Origin: Actinomycetes bacterium
GTDB lineage: Bacteria; Actinomycetota; Actinomycetes; Actinomycetales; Dermatophilaceae
DNA: 64,000 bases
Direction: 5' to 3'
Assembly (NCBI GenBank): GCA_023420415.1
Contig: JAEZWF010000017.1
Span: 62,001 to 126,000, forward strand
Below, in pieces: positions 8,847 through 16,186 of the stretch. Positions within the stretch are counted from its first letter, which is position 1. The number at the start of each line of letters is the position of its first letter. Below the pieces are notes generated by a model. That model worked only from the letters and a program-made list of their open reading frames with translations, had not been told where the DNA came from and searched no databases. The position numbers were made by a program, and so were the translations under genes.

Positions 8847-8913
8847 CTCGCCACCGTGCCACGCACCGGGCGCCCACAACCCAGCAAGGGTCCGGCCGAT
8901 CCGGAGGGTCCCC

Positions 8914-8919
8914 TAGCAT
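8914..8919 (+). promoter_or_regulatory. -10 box (L,D-transpeptidase gene)
   Basis: TAGCAT lies 9 nt before the ATG at 8929 and suggests a leaderless or nearly leaderless mRNA. Confidence 0.45.
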
Positions 8920-8928
8920 GGACCGATC

Positions 8929-9864
8929 ATGGGTGAGTCCGACGCTGCAGGGGCCGGCGGGCGCAGGCTTCGCGCCGTCCGCCGCCAGCGTCGTCGTCGC
9001 ATCATCCGGCGCCGCCGGGTCGCTGCCGGACTGCTGCTCGTAGCCCTCATCGGCGTGGTCGCCGCCACCCTCAGCTGGGTGACGGGCAGTGACGCCGTCA
9101 ACCTCGGCCGGGTCGGCGCTGCCGCCAAGCCCACCGATGCCAAGGCCACCGACCCCAAGCCCACCGACCCCAAGGCCGCACCGGGCGACCCCGACAGCGC
9201 CACGCAGGCCGGGTCGGCCGTGCCCGGTGCCGGCTCTCCCGGCGGGCCCGCAACCCCGAGCGGGACGGCCTCACCCACCACGGCACCCGGCGCCCTGCCG
9301 CTCAGTCCGGCGATGGCCGCCAAGGTGCCGGCCACGTCCCGCCAGGTCGTCCTCGTCGAGGGCGCCGGCCCCAACAGCAACCGCGCCACCGTGCGCCTCC
9401 TGCAGCGGGAGGCGGGCTGGACCGAGAAGGGCTCGTGGCCGGCATACGTCGGCAAGTCGGGGTGGTCCGCCAACCACCGCGAAGGCGACCTGCGCACGCC
9501 GATCGGGGTCTTCACCCTCAGCGACGCCGGTGGGCGCCTCGCCAACCCGGGCACCTCTCTGCCCTACCACCGCTCCACCGCCTTCCAGGCGCCCGCACCG
9601 AGCCCGGGCTTCGGCGACTCCTCGGCCGACGCCTTCGACTACGTCGTCGCGATCGACTACAACCGCGTGCCCGGGAAGTCGCCGCTGGACTGGACCCGTC
9701 CCAAGGGGCAGGGCGCCGGCGGCGGCATCTGGCTGCACATCGACCGGGGCGGCCCGACGCACGGCTGTGTCGCGGTGCCCAAGAAGGCCATGCGCCTGCT
9801 TCTCACCGAGCTCGACCCCAAGCAGGACCCGGTCGTCGTGATGGGTCCCGCGCAGTCACTGTGA
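8929..9864 (+). CDS. L,D-transpeptidase family (YkuD-type) exported protein
   Basis: YkuD enzymes make 3-3 peptidoglycan cross-links with a catalytic Cys. The 311-residue protein has a very basic cytoplasmic head (RRQRRRRIIRRRR), one membrane helix (~33-50), a low-complexity Thr/Pro/Lys linker (~65-120, with PKPTD-type repeats), and the catalytic domain. The domain ends in the motif HIDRGGPTHGCVAVP, with C280 as nucleophile. The long Pro/Thr linker would carry the domain across the wall and is a plausible O-mannosylation target for the adjacent Pmt. The last 9 bp overlap the converging racemase gene. Confidence 0.85.
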   Translation: MGESDAAGAGGRRLRAVRRQRRRRIIRRRRVAAGLLLVALIGVVAATLSWVTGSDAVNLGRVGAAAKPTDAKATDPKPTDPKAAPGDPDSATQAGSAVPGAGSPGGPATPSGTASPTTAPGALPLSPAMAAKVPATSRQVVLVEGAGPNSNRATVRLLQREAGWTEKGSWPAYVGKSGWSANHREGDLRTPIGVFTLSDAGGRLANPGTSLPYHRSTAFQAPAPSPGFGDSSADAFDYVVAIDYNRVPGKSPLDWTRPKGQGAGGGIWLHIDRGGPTHGCVAVPKKAMRLLLTELDPKQDPVVVMGPAQSL

Positions 9865-10989
9865 CCGGTCGCGCCACCGGGCCGCCGCCTCGGCGAGGCT
9901 GACCTCTCGCGGGGTCGTGGCCGTGGTCGGAGGCTTGCTGCGGGAGAACCGTGGTGCCGCAGCTGCCTGCGGTATGCCGCCGGGTGCGGCCACGACGCCC
10001 CGCGCACCCAGGTGCGCGTCGGCCTCGGCCTCGTCCCACGTGAGGACCGGTGTCACGCAGGCGTCGGTCCCGGCATACACCTGGTCCCACTCGTCGCGGG
10101 TGCGACTGGCGAAGGCGGCCGCAAGCCGCTCCCGCAGCCGCGGCCACTGGTCGCGGTCCCACTGCCCGGGCACGTCGGCGGGCTCGAGACCGAGCCCGGC
10201 GAGCATGGCGGCGAAGAACTGTGGTTCGAGCGCGGCGACCGCGACGTAACGGCCGTCGGCGCACTCGTAGGTGTCGTAGAACGGGACCGAACCGTCGAGC
10301 GGGTTGGTGCCGCGCCCGGTCTGCCACAGTCCCGCGGCCCGCATCGACCACTGCATCTGGGCCAGGGCACTGACACCATCCACGATCGCCGCGTCGACCA
10401 CCTGCCCCCGGCCCGAGTGCTGGCGCTCCCACAACGCGGCCAGCACACCCACGACGAGGAACATCGACCCGCCGCCGAAGTCGCCGACGAGGTTGAGCGG
10501 CGGCACCGGTGGCTCGCCCGCGCGACCGATGTTGTCGAGCACGCCGGTGAGCCCGAGGTAGTTGAGGTCGTGGCCGGCGGTGTGCGCCCGCGGACCGTCC
10601 TGGCCCCAGCCGGTCATGCGTGCGTAGACGAGGCGCGGGTTGAGCTCGAGGCACTCCTGCGGTCCGAGGCCGAGCCGCTCGGCCACACCCGGCCGGAAGC
10701 CCTCGACGAGCACGTCCGCGCCGGCCAGGAGGTCACGCACGCCGGCGACGTCGTCCGGTGACTTGAGGTTGGCGTGCACGACCCGGCGTCCGCGCAGCAG
10801 CACGTCGGGTGAGTCGCCGGCGCCGGGCACGAGGTCTGCGGTCGCACCACGTCGCTCGACCCGCACGACGTCGGCGCCCAGGTCCGCGAGCACCATGCAC
10901 GCGTGCGGGGCGGGACCGATTCCGGCCAGCTCGACCACCCGCACGTCCGCGAGCGGCCCGGTCAGGGGGTCCGGTGGTGGGGTGCTCAC
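9856..10989 (-). CDS. mcr: Alpha-methylacyl-CoA racemase (family III CoA transferase)
   Basis: Enzymes of this family interconvert (2R)- and (2S)-methylacyl-CoA so that branched chains can enter beta-oxidation. The 377-residue protein has the family N-terminus (LADVRVVELAGIGPAPH), the CoA-binding region and the HDLNYLGLTG segment that is characteristic of racemases rather than of CoA transferases. A conserved Asp-containing stretch (VVDAAIVDGV) follows. A -10 box (TAACCT) 7 nt before the GTG suggests a leaderless mRNA. It stands alone, with no beta-oxidation genes nearby, so a generic CoA-transferase role remains possible. Confidence 0.87.
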   Translation of the reverse strand: MSTPPPDPLTGPLADVRVVELAGIGPAPHACMVLADLGADVVRVERRGATADLVPGAGDSPDVLLRGRRVVHANLKSPDDVAGVRDLLAGADVLVEGFRPGVAERLGLGPQECLELNPRLVYARMTGWGQDGPRAHTAGHDLNYLGLTGVLDNIGRAGEPPVPPLNLVGDFGGGSMFLVVGVLAALWERQHSGRGQVVDAAIVDGVSALAQMQWSMRAAGLWQTGRGTNPLDGSVPFYDTYECADGRYVAVAALEPQFFAAMLAGLGLEPADVPGQWDRDQWPRLRERLAAAFASRTRDEWDQVYAGTDACVTPVLTWDEAEADAHLGARGVVAAPGGIPQAAAAPRFSRSKPPTTATTPREVSLAEAAARWRDRSQ

Positions 10990-10996
10990 GCACCAG

Positions 10997-11002
10997 AGGT
11001 TA
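10997..11002 (-). promoter_or_regulatory. -10 box of a leaderless transcript (racemase gene)
   Basis: On the minus strand TAACCT lies 7 nt before the GTG start at 10989. Confidence 0.5.
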
Positions 11003-11196
11003 GAGGTATGCCGCGTGGCCGGCCGACGACCACGGTCGCCGTGGGCGGTGTGCTGGCGTGGTCAGCCGGGGCGCCTTCGTCTCGACCGTGGTCGTCCGCC
11101 GACGGCGCCCGTCGCCGCGCGGGGTGAGCCCGCGGCATACCTCCTGACCTGCGAAAACAGTCGCACCCAGAGGCCGCGTGAGGCGCCCACTGCACG

Positions 11197-11202
11197 TAGG
11201 GT
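11197..11202 (+). promoter_or_regulatory. -10 box of the sigma-RsbT stressosome operon
   Basis: TAGGGT lies 8 nt before the GTG at 11211. No ribosome binding site precedes that GTG, so a leaderless mRNA is likely. It is the evidence I used to prefer 11211 over the in-frame GTG at 11178. Confidence 0.5.
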
Positions 11203-11210
11203 GGTCAACC

Positions 11211-12293
11211 GTGACCGCTACCTCGGCGGGGGTCGAGGGCACCCCGCCTGAAGCCGACGAGCTCCTGGCGCTGCTGCGCCGGGTGGTCGGCGCACGCGTG
11301 GGCGGGCACCCCGACGCCGAAGACCTCGTGCAGGAGGCCTACCTGCGCGTCCTCGCGGCCTCGGACCGGATCGACCCGGGGATGGTCGAGGCGTATGCCG
11401 TCACCACGGCACGCAACCTCGTCGCCTCCCACTGGCGGCAGGGGGACCGCTTCAAGCGGCACCAGCACCGGTTGGTCGACCTCGACGAGCCCGACGACCC
11501 GGTGCGCCGGATGGAGGGGCTGGAGGACCAGGACGCGATGGCACGGGCCCTCGCCACGTTCACCGACGAGGAACGCGACCTGCTGGTCGCCCACGAGGTG
11601 CACGGCACCCCCACCGCCAAGATCGCCGCCGACCGCGGGTCGACGGCCGGCGCCGTCGCGGCTCGCCTGCACCGGATCCGGGCGCGGCTGCGGGTGGAGT
11701 ACCTGCTCGCCCACGAGAACGTCGAGCTGCCCAGTGACGAGTGCCGCCCCGTGCTCGTGGCGGTGTCCCTGCGCGACCGGCGACGCCAGCGGGAGACCAA
11801 GTCCGAGAACCACCGGCTGCGCTGCGAGGTCTGCCAGGAGCTGGCCCTGCGCCTCGAGCAGCAGGAGCCCGAACGCGACGACTTCGCCCGCATCCGCATC
11901 GCCGTCGACGCCGACATCGTCACTGCCCGACAGAAGGCACGCGAGCTCGCGAGCACCCTCGGCTTCCCCGGTGTCGACCTCACGGTCATCGCGACCGCCG
12001 TCTCGGAGATGACCCGCAACATCGTGCGGTTCGCCGGCGAGGGGCAGGTCGAGATCGAGCTCGTGACCGGCGAGGCGCCGGGACGACGCGGAGTCCAGGT
12101 CGTCGTGCGCGACGCCGGACCCGGCATACCCGACGTGGAGGCAGCCATGCGTGACGGCTACAGCACGTACCACGGCCTCGGCCTCGGACTCCCCGGGGCC
12201 CGCAGGCTCATGGACGACTTCGAACTGGTGACCGCCGACGGGCGGGGCACCACCATCACGATGACCAAGTGGCGACAAGGAGCGAAGAAGTGA
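11211..12293 (+). CDS. ECF-type sigma factor fused to RsbT switch kinase
   Basis: The 360-residue protein joins modules normally encoded separately. Residues ~15-90 are sigma region 2 (DAEDLVQEAYLRVLA, then TTARNLVASHWRQ) and ~108-167 are region 4. A linker (~170-222) holds C178, H201, C205 and C208; HRLRCEVC has the H-x3-C-x2-C pattern of zinc anti-sigma factors. Residues ~226-357 are a complete RsbT-like GHKL kinase: TARQKARELA, the N-box AVSEMTRNIVRFAG, the ATP-lid motif DAGPGIPDVE and GLGLGLPGARRLMDDF. RsbT is the kinase that phosphorylates RsbS/RsbR and leaves the stressosome under stress. It is the first of four overlapping genes, with rsbR and rsbS next. A sigma factor released directly by the stressosome is inference. 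Confidence 0.85.
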   Translation: MTATSAGVEGTPPEADELLALLRRVVGARVGGHPDAEDLVQEAYLRVLAASDRIDPGMVEAYAVTTARNLVASHWRQGDRFKRHQHRLVDLDEPDDPVRRMEGLEDQDAMARALATFTDEERDLLVAHEVHGTPTAKIAADRGSTAGAVAARLHRIRARLRVEYLLAHENVELPSDECRPVLVAVSLRDRRRQRETKSENHRLRCEVCQELALRLEQQEPERDDFARIRIAVDADIVTARQKARELASTLGFPGVDLTVIATAVSEMTRNIVRFAGEGQVEIELVTGEAPGRRGVQVVVRDAGPGIPDVEAAMRDGYSTYHGLGLGLPGARRLMDDFELVTADGRGTTITMTKWRQGAKK

Positions 12294-13195
12294 GCGAGAG
12301 CATCAGCACCGACCCGTTCGGCGGGCTCGACACCACCTCCACGGCGGTGACCGACGAGCAGCTCCTGCCCGAGCTCGTCGCGCACCTGCGCGAGCACCGC
12401 GCCAAGCTGCGCGACGAGTGGGCCCGCCGCATCCAGGAGGCACACCTGCTCGAGGCGATGACCGCCCAGGAGATGGCGGTCGAGACGACCTCGGTCTACG
12501 ACAACTACGTCGAGGTCCTCGAGACGGGCAGCGTGGAGGCGTTGCAGCAGTACGCCCGTGACCTGTCCGAGCGGATCATCCCCCGCGGGGTCGAGACGCA
12601 CGAGGTGGTCGGCATCGTCCTGCTGCTGCGCGACGTCCTCGCCCGGTCGCTCTTCGAGAAGTACCAGCGCGACTTCGCCCTGCTCAACCAGATCCTCGAC
12701 GCCTACGAGCCGGCGGCCAACCGGATCGCCAACACCGTGGCGGTCAGCTTCGTCGAGGAACGCGAACGCGTCATCCGCCAGCAGCAGGACGCGCTGCGCG
12801 AGCTCTCGACGCCGGTGCTGCCGGTCCGTGAGCGGCTGCTGATCCTGCCGATCATCGGCGTCCTCGACAGCGAGCGCGCTCGCCAGCTGACCGAGCAGCT
12901 GCTCGCCGGCATCCGCACCCACCGCGCCAAGGTGGTCGTCATCGACATCACCGGCGCCCCCGAGGTCGACGCGGTCGTCGCCAACCACCTCGTGCAGACC
13001 GTCGACGCGTCACGCCTCATGGGTGCGAGCGTCATCATCACTGGACTGTCCCCGACCATCGCCCAGACACTGGTGACGCTCGGGGTCGACCTGAGCAAGA
13101 TGAACACCATCGGTGACCTCCAGGGCGGCCTGGAGGAAGCGGAGCGGCTGCTCGGCTTCACCGTGACCAAGGAGGAGGGCACGTCCCAGCTGTGA
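12290..13195 (+). CDS. rsbR: Stressosome protein RsbR (sensor + STAS)
   Basis: RsbR proteins build the stressosome shell and sense stress through their N-terminal domain. This 301-residue protein has an alpha-helical N-terminal domain (~20-160, globin-like RsbR_N type) and a C-terminal STAS domain (~170-290). T221 in IDITGAP aligns with the Thr171 of Bacillus RsbRA that RsbT phosphorylates, and the GLSPTIAQTLVTLGVDL stretch is typical. The GTG at 12290 overlaps the stop of the sigma-RsbT gene by 4 bp and is preceded by AAGGAG. It should pair with RsbS encoded next. The signal sensed is unknown. Confidence 0.9.
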   Translation: MSESISTDPFGGLDTTSTAVTDEQLLPELVAHLREHRAKLRDEWARRIQEAHLLEAMTAQEMAVETTSVYDNYVEVLETGSVEALQQYARDLSERIIPRGVETHEVVGIVLLLRDVLARSLFEKYQRDFALLNQILDAYEPAANRIANTVAVSFVEERERVIRQQQDALRELSTPVLPVRERLLILPIIGVLDSERARQLTEQLLAGIRTHRAKVVVIDITGAPEVDAVVANHLVQTVDASRLMGASVIITGLSPTIAQTLVTLGVDLSKMNTIGDLQGGLEEAERLLGFTVTKEEGTSQL

Positions 13196-13587
13196 GCACC
13201 GGACCGGCGCTGTTTTCGATCCTGCGACAGGGTCAGTACCTCGTCGCGTCGGTCCACACTGCCCTCGACGACTCCCAGATGCTGCGGCTGCAGGGGGACC
13301 TGATCGACGAGATCGGCCGGTCCCGCAGCCGCGGCATCATCATCGACGTGGCGGCGCTCGACGTCCTCGACTCCTTCGGCACCAAGACGTTGGGGGCCAT
13401 CGCCGAGATGGCGCGGTTGCGCGGTGCGACGACCGTGATCGTCGGCATCCAGCCCGATGTCGCGTTCGCGATGGTGCAGCTGGGCATGGGCACCGGCGCC
13501 GTCGCCACGGCGCTCGACCTCGAGGAGGGGCTCGCGTTCCTCGAGGACCGGCTGTCCCAGCCTTCGACGGCGCGGCACACGCCGTGA
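13192..13587 (+). CDS. rsbS: Stressosome STAS protein RsbS
   Basis: RsbS is the single-domain STAS scaffold that holds RsbT in the stressosome until it is phosphorylated. The 131-residue protein matches in length and motif: IIIDVAALDVLDSFGTKTL contains S61 at the position of the phosphorylated Ser59 in Bacillus RsbS, and VIVGIQPDVAFAMVQLG follows. It starts with a GTGA overlap on rsbR and ends with another on the next gene, so the operon is translationally coupled. Confidence 0.9.
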   Translation: MSTGPALFSILRQGQYLVASVHTALDDSQMLRLQGDLIDEIGRSRSRGIIIDVAALDVLDSFGTKTLGAIAEMARLRGATTVIVGIQPDVAFAMVQLGMGTGAVATALDLEEGLAFLEDRLSQPSTARHTP

Positions 13588-13919
13588 GCAGCCCGGTCGC
13601 CGGCGGCCACGGCGGCTCGGGGGACGCGGGCGCGCCGGGGCAGGACGCCCTGACCCGCAACTACCGGGCGGCGTTCCTGCGCTACCTGCCACGCCAGGAA
13701 GAGGCGGCGCTCGCGGCGGCATACGACCTCGGACGTTCCGTCCTCGACGGCGGCGTGAGTGTGCTCGACCTGGTGAACGTCCACCACCGGGTCCTGGCCG
13801 AGGTGGTCGGGGCGACCGTCGTCGACGACGTCAGCGACGTGCTGACCCGCGGTGGAGAGTTCCTCGCGGAGGTCCTCGCACCGTCCGACATGGTGCACCG
13901 CTCGCTGCACCGCGACTGA
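13584..13919 (+). CDS. Stand-alone RsbU N-terminal-like domain protein
   Basis: The 111-residue protein resembles the N-terminal dimerisation/RsbT-binding domain of the phosphatase RsbU: YRAAFLRYLPRQEEAALAAAYDLGRSVLD..VSVLDLVNVHHRVL. No PP2C phosphatase domain follows; the next gene starts 239 bp later and is unrelated. In Bacillus this domain is where free RsbT docks. As the fourth gene of a tightly overlapping operon it is probably the partner of the RsbT part of the fusion protein, but without a catalytic output of its own. The domain call rests on pattern similarity only. Confidence 0.65.
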   Translation: MSSPVAGGHGGSGDAGAPGQDALTRNYRAAFLRYLPRQEEAALAAAYDLGRSVLDGGVSVLDLVNVHHRVLAEVVGATVVDDVSDVLTRGGEFLAEVLAPSDMVHRSLHRD

Positions 13920-14157
13920 CGCGTCGGACTCCAGGGCTGCCAGAGGCGCAGTATGCCGCGCACCTGGCATCCCCGAACGCGCGCGTCTGCGCAGGTCAGC
14001 GGCGTGGACGCGACGCGCCGCAGCACATGACGCGGGAATCGGCAGGAATTTCTCGCGAGATCCGCACGCCCAGCACGCGTCATGCCGGAAGGGGCTGACG
14101 CTCTACTCCCGTGATGGCGGCCAACCGCTGCCACGACCGTTCACGAAGGAGTTACCC

Positions 14158-14703
14158 ATGAACCTCCGGACCACTCTCGTCAGTGGCGCCACCGCCTCGG
14201 TCCTCGCCGCGAGCCTCTTCGCGGCCCCCGCGATGGCCTCCGCCGCTCCCGCAGCCAAGCCGGCTCCGGTGTCCCACGGCGTGAACGCCGCCGCCACCAC
14301 GCTGCCGGTCACCGGCACGCTCGCCGACGGCACCGTCTTCAACGGCGCGATCAGCGGCCTCAAGACCTCCGTGGTCGACGGCGTGCTGACGGCCACCGGC
14401 ACCATCACCGGCACGGGCCTGCCGGCCGACGGCACCACCTTCACCGCGCCGGTGCAGTCGGTCGCCGCCCCGAACGGCTGCAAGATCCTCAACCTCGACC
14501 TGGGGCCGCTGCACCTCGACCTGCTCGGGCTCGTGATCGACCTCGCGCCGGTCAACCTGGACATCACGGCCGTGCCCGGTGCCGGCAACCTGCTCGGCAA
14601 CCTGCTGTGCGCCGTGGCCGGCCTGCTTGACCGTGGCGGCCCCCTGCAGGGCATCTCGGCCCTGCTGAACCGCCTCCTCGGGGCCCTCGGCCTGGGTCTG
14701 TGA
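14158..14703 (+). CDS. Secreted protein of unknown function
   Basis: The 181-residue product has a clear signal peptide (Ala-rich core, likely cleavage after AMASA at about residue 30). The mature part is rich in Leu, Gly, Thr and Ala, with two cysteines (in NGCKIL and LLCAVAGLL) that may form a disulphide. The C-terminal half has short amphipathic repeats such as LGPLHLDLLGLVIDL. A strong ribosome binding site (AAGGAG) precedes the ATG. I do not recognise the family beyond similar small exported proteins of Actinobacteria. It is a separate unit, ending in strong hairpins. Confidence 0.8.
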   Translation: MNLRTTLVSGATASVLAASLFAAPAMASAAPAAKPAPVSHGVNAAATTLPVTGTLADGTVFNGAISGLKTSVVDGVLTATGTITGTGLPADGTTFTAPVQSVAAPNGCKILNLDLGPLHLDLLGLVIDLAPVNLDITAVPGAGNLLGNLLCAVAGLLDRGGPLQGISALLNRLLGALGLGL

Positions 14704-14738
14704 TTTAAGCGGGTCACAGCTCCCGGTTGGGAAGAAGA

Positions 14739-14780
14739 GGGTCCCGGCGTCATGCCCCCTCACAGATGACGCCGGGACCC
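14739..14780. terminator. Hairpin terminator 1 after the secreted-protein gene
   Basis: A perfect 14-bp stem (14739-14752 with 14767-14780) around a 14-nt loop, with no T-run. Confidence 0.65.
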
Positions 14781-14805
14781 GGCCGGTTCGTCCGGTTGCA
14801 GGACG

Positions 14806-14841
14806 AAGCGGGTCGGGCACGCCAGGTGCCCGACCCGCTTT
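14806..14841. terminator. Hairpin terminator 2 (15-bp perfect stem)
   Basis: AAGCGGGTCGGGCAC (14806-14820) pairs with 14826-14840 around a 5-nt loop and is followed by a short T-run. It can end transcripts from both converging genes. Confidence 0.75.
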
Positions 14842-14871
14842 CGCCTGTGCCCCAACGCATGACAGACGCAA

Positions 14872-14914
14872 AGCCGAGGTATGCCGTGCGGTCACCACAC
14901 GGCATACCTCGGCT
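14872..14914. terminator. 17-bp hairpin made of inverted GTATGCC motifs
   Basis: Arms 14872-14888 and 14898-14914 pair perfectly and each contains the GTATGCC/GGCATAC motif. The right arm runs into the ROK gene's stop codon, so this is most likely that gene's terminator. Confidence 0.75.
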
Positions 14915-16097
14915 ATCGACCGGCGAGGGCGAACTGGCTGGCGGTCACGGCCGCGCCGCGCGCCCAGTCCTCGAAGGTGAGGGGTTCGATGCTGACGTCG
15001 AGCTCGTAGGTTGCGGTGTTGCCGGGGCCGGACTGCATGCGGTCGGCGATCGTCTCGCGCATGGCGGGCCGGCTGGCGACCGGTTCGACGCCTTCGCCGG
15101 CGAGCAGGATGCGGTCGGTCTGCAGCGCGCCGGCCAGGGTCGCGACGAGGTGGCCGAGGGCGCGGGCTGCTGCGTCGAGCAGGCTGGTCGCCCGGCGGTC
15201 GCCTTGTGCTGCCGCGGCCACCACGTCGTCGAACGACATGGGACGCCCGAACGACTCGGCGGCCCGCGCCTTGATCTCCCACTGGTCGAGGTAGGAGCTG
15301 ACGCAGCCGCGGTGACCGATCCCGCACCGCGGCCCGCGACCGTCGACGGGTGAGTGGGTGAGCAGCTGGCCGTTGTCCACGAGCCGCTCGACGACCACCC
15401 CCTCGCGCACGACCCCGATGCCGATACCTGCCCCCACCGTGACGATGCCGAAGGTCGAGCGACCCCGCCCTGCGCCGAGCCAGAGCTGTTCGCGGACCAG
15501 CGCCGTGACGTCGTTGGTGGTGATCACCGGCACGTCGAGGCGTTCGCGCAGCAGACGGGTGAGGTCGACGTCGCGCCAGCCGAGGAAGCTGCCTTCCTGC
15601 ACCACCCCGTCGGGCCGCACGATGCCACCCAGCGAGATGCCGACGGCGTCGAGGGTGCGGCCCCTGGGCAGCTTGCGGGCAAGGCGCGCCACGACGGAGA
15701 CGACTTTTGCGACGGGCACCTCTCCGTCCCTGTTTGCCTGGGGCAGAGGCGCTTTCGCGCTCGCCAGCACGTCGCCGGCCAGGTCGCAGACGACGACGTA
15801 TGCCGTGTCGGCAGTGAGCTTGCAGCCCAGGACGGTGCGCGCCGCAGGGTTGATCGAGAGGACCTTGGCAGGTCGTCCCGCACCCGCTCCCGGGCCCGGG
15901 GGACGCTCTTCACCGTCGCCGTTCTCGAGCACGATCCCCAGGTCGAGCAGTGCTCGCGTCAGCCGGGTCATGGAGGCGGGCGAGAAGGCGAGTCGCTCCC
16001 CCAGGGCGGCCCGCGAGGACGGCCCGTGCATCAGAAGCAAACGGGTCACGTCGAGCTCGGCATGACTCAGGGGACGAGCTCGGTCGACGGTGGCCAC
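14913..16097 (-). CDS. ROK-family transcriptional repressor of sugar genes
   Basis: The 394-residue protein has an N-terminal winged helix (RAALGERLAFSPASMTRLTRAL) and a C-terminal ROK sugar-kinase-like domain with GISLGGIV, NDVTALVREQLWLGAG and the zinc motif CGIGHRGC, a variant of CGCGxxGC. ROK repressors release DNA on binding a sugar or sugar phosphate. It is divergent from the alpha-galactoside importer operon and most likely controls it. The GTG start has TAATCT 6 nt upstream, so the mRNA is leaderless. It is flanked downstream by a GTATGCC hairpin. Confidence 0.9.
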   Translation of the reverse strand: MATVDRARPLSHAELDVTRLLLMHGPSSRAALGERLAFSPASMTRLTRALLDLGIVLENGDGEERPPGPGAGAGRPAKVLSINPAARTVLGCKLTADTAYVVVCDLAGDVLASAKAPLPQANRDGEVPVAKVVSVVARLARKLPRGRTLDAVGISLGGIVRPDGVVQEGSFLGWRDVDLTRLLRERLDVPVITTNDVTALVREQLWLGAGRGRSTFGIVTVGAGIGIGVVREGVVVERLVDNGQLLTHSPVDGRGPRCGIGHRGCVSSYLDQWEIKARAAESFGRPMSFDDVVAAAAQGDRRATSLLDAAARALGHLVATLAGALQTDRILLAGEGVEPVASRPAMRETIADRMQSGPGNTATYELDVSIEPLTFEDWARGAAVTASQFALAGR

Positions 16098-16103
16098 GGA
16101 CCG

Positions 16104-16109
16104 AGATTA
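16104..16109 (-). promoter_or_regulatory. -10 box of a leaderless transcript (ROK gene)
   Basis: On the minus strand TAATCT lies 6 nt before the GTG at 16097. Confidence 0.5.
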
Positions 16110-16134
16110 GGGCACCAACCCTTGCGCGAGGGCC

Positions 16135-16165
16135 ATTTCGTCGTTATTTTCATCCTGAGCGAAAT
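16135..16165. promoter_or_regulatory. Candidate ROK operator in the divergent gap
   Basis: ATTTCG (16135-16140) and CGAAAT (16160-16165) form an interrupted inverted repeat in an unusually AT-rich patch between the repressor and the importer operon. This is where an operator for the ROK protein would be expected. Binding is inferred from position and symmetry only. Confidence 0.45.
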
Positions 16166-16186
16166 TACTGCAAGGGAGCAGGCGCC

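Noticed and set aside
11178..11210. Upstream GTG start for the sigma-RsbT gene
   Set aside because: It would place the -10 box inside the gene and add an 11-residue segment not expected before sigma region 2.
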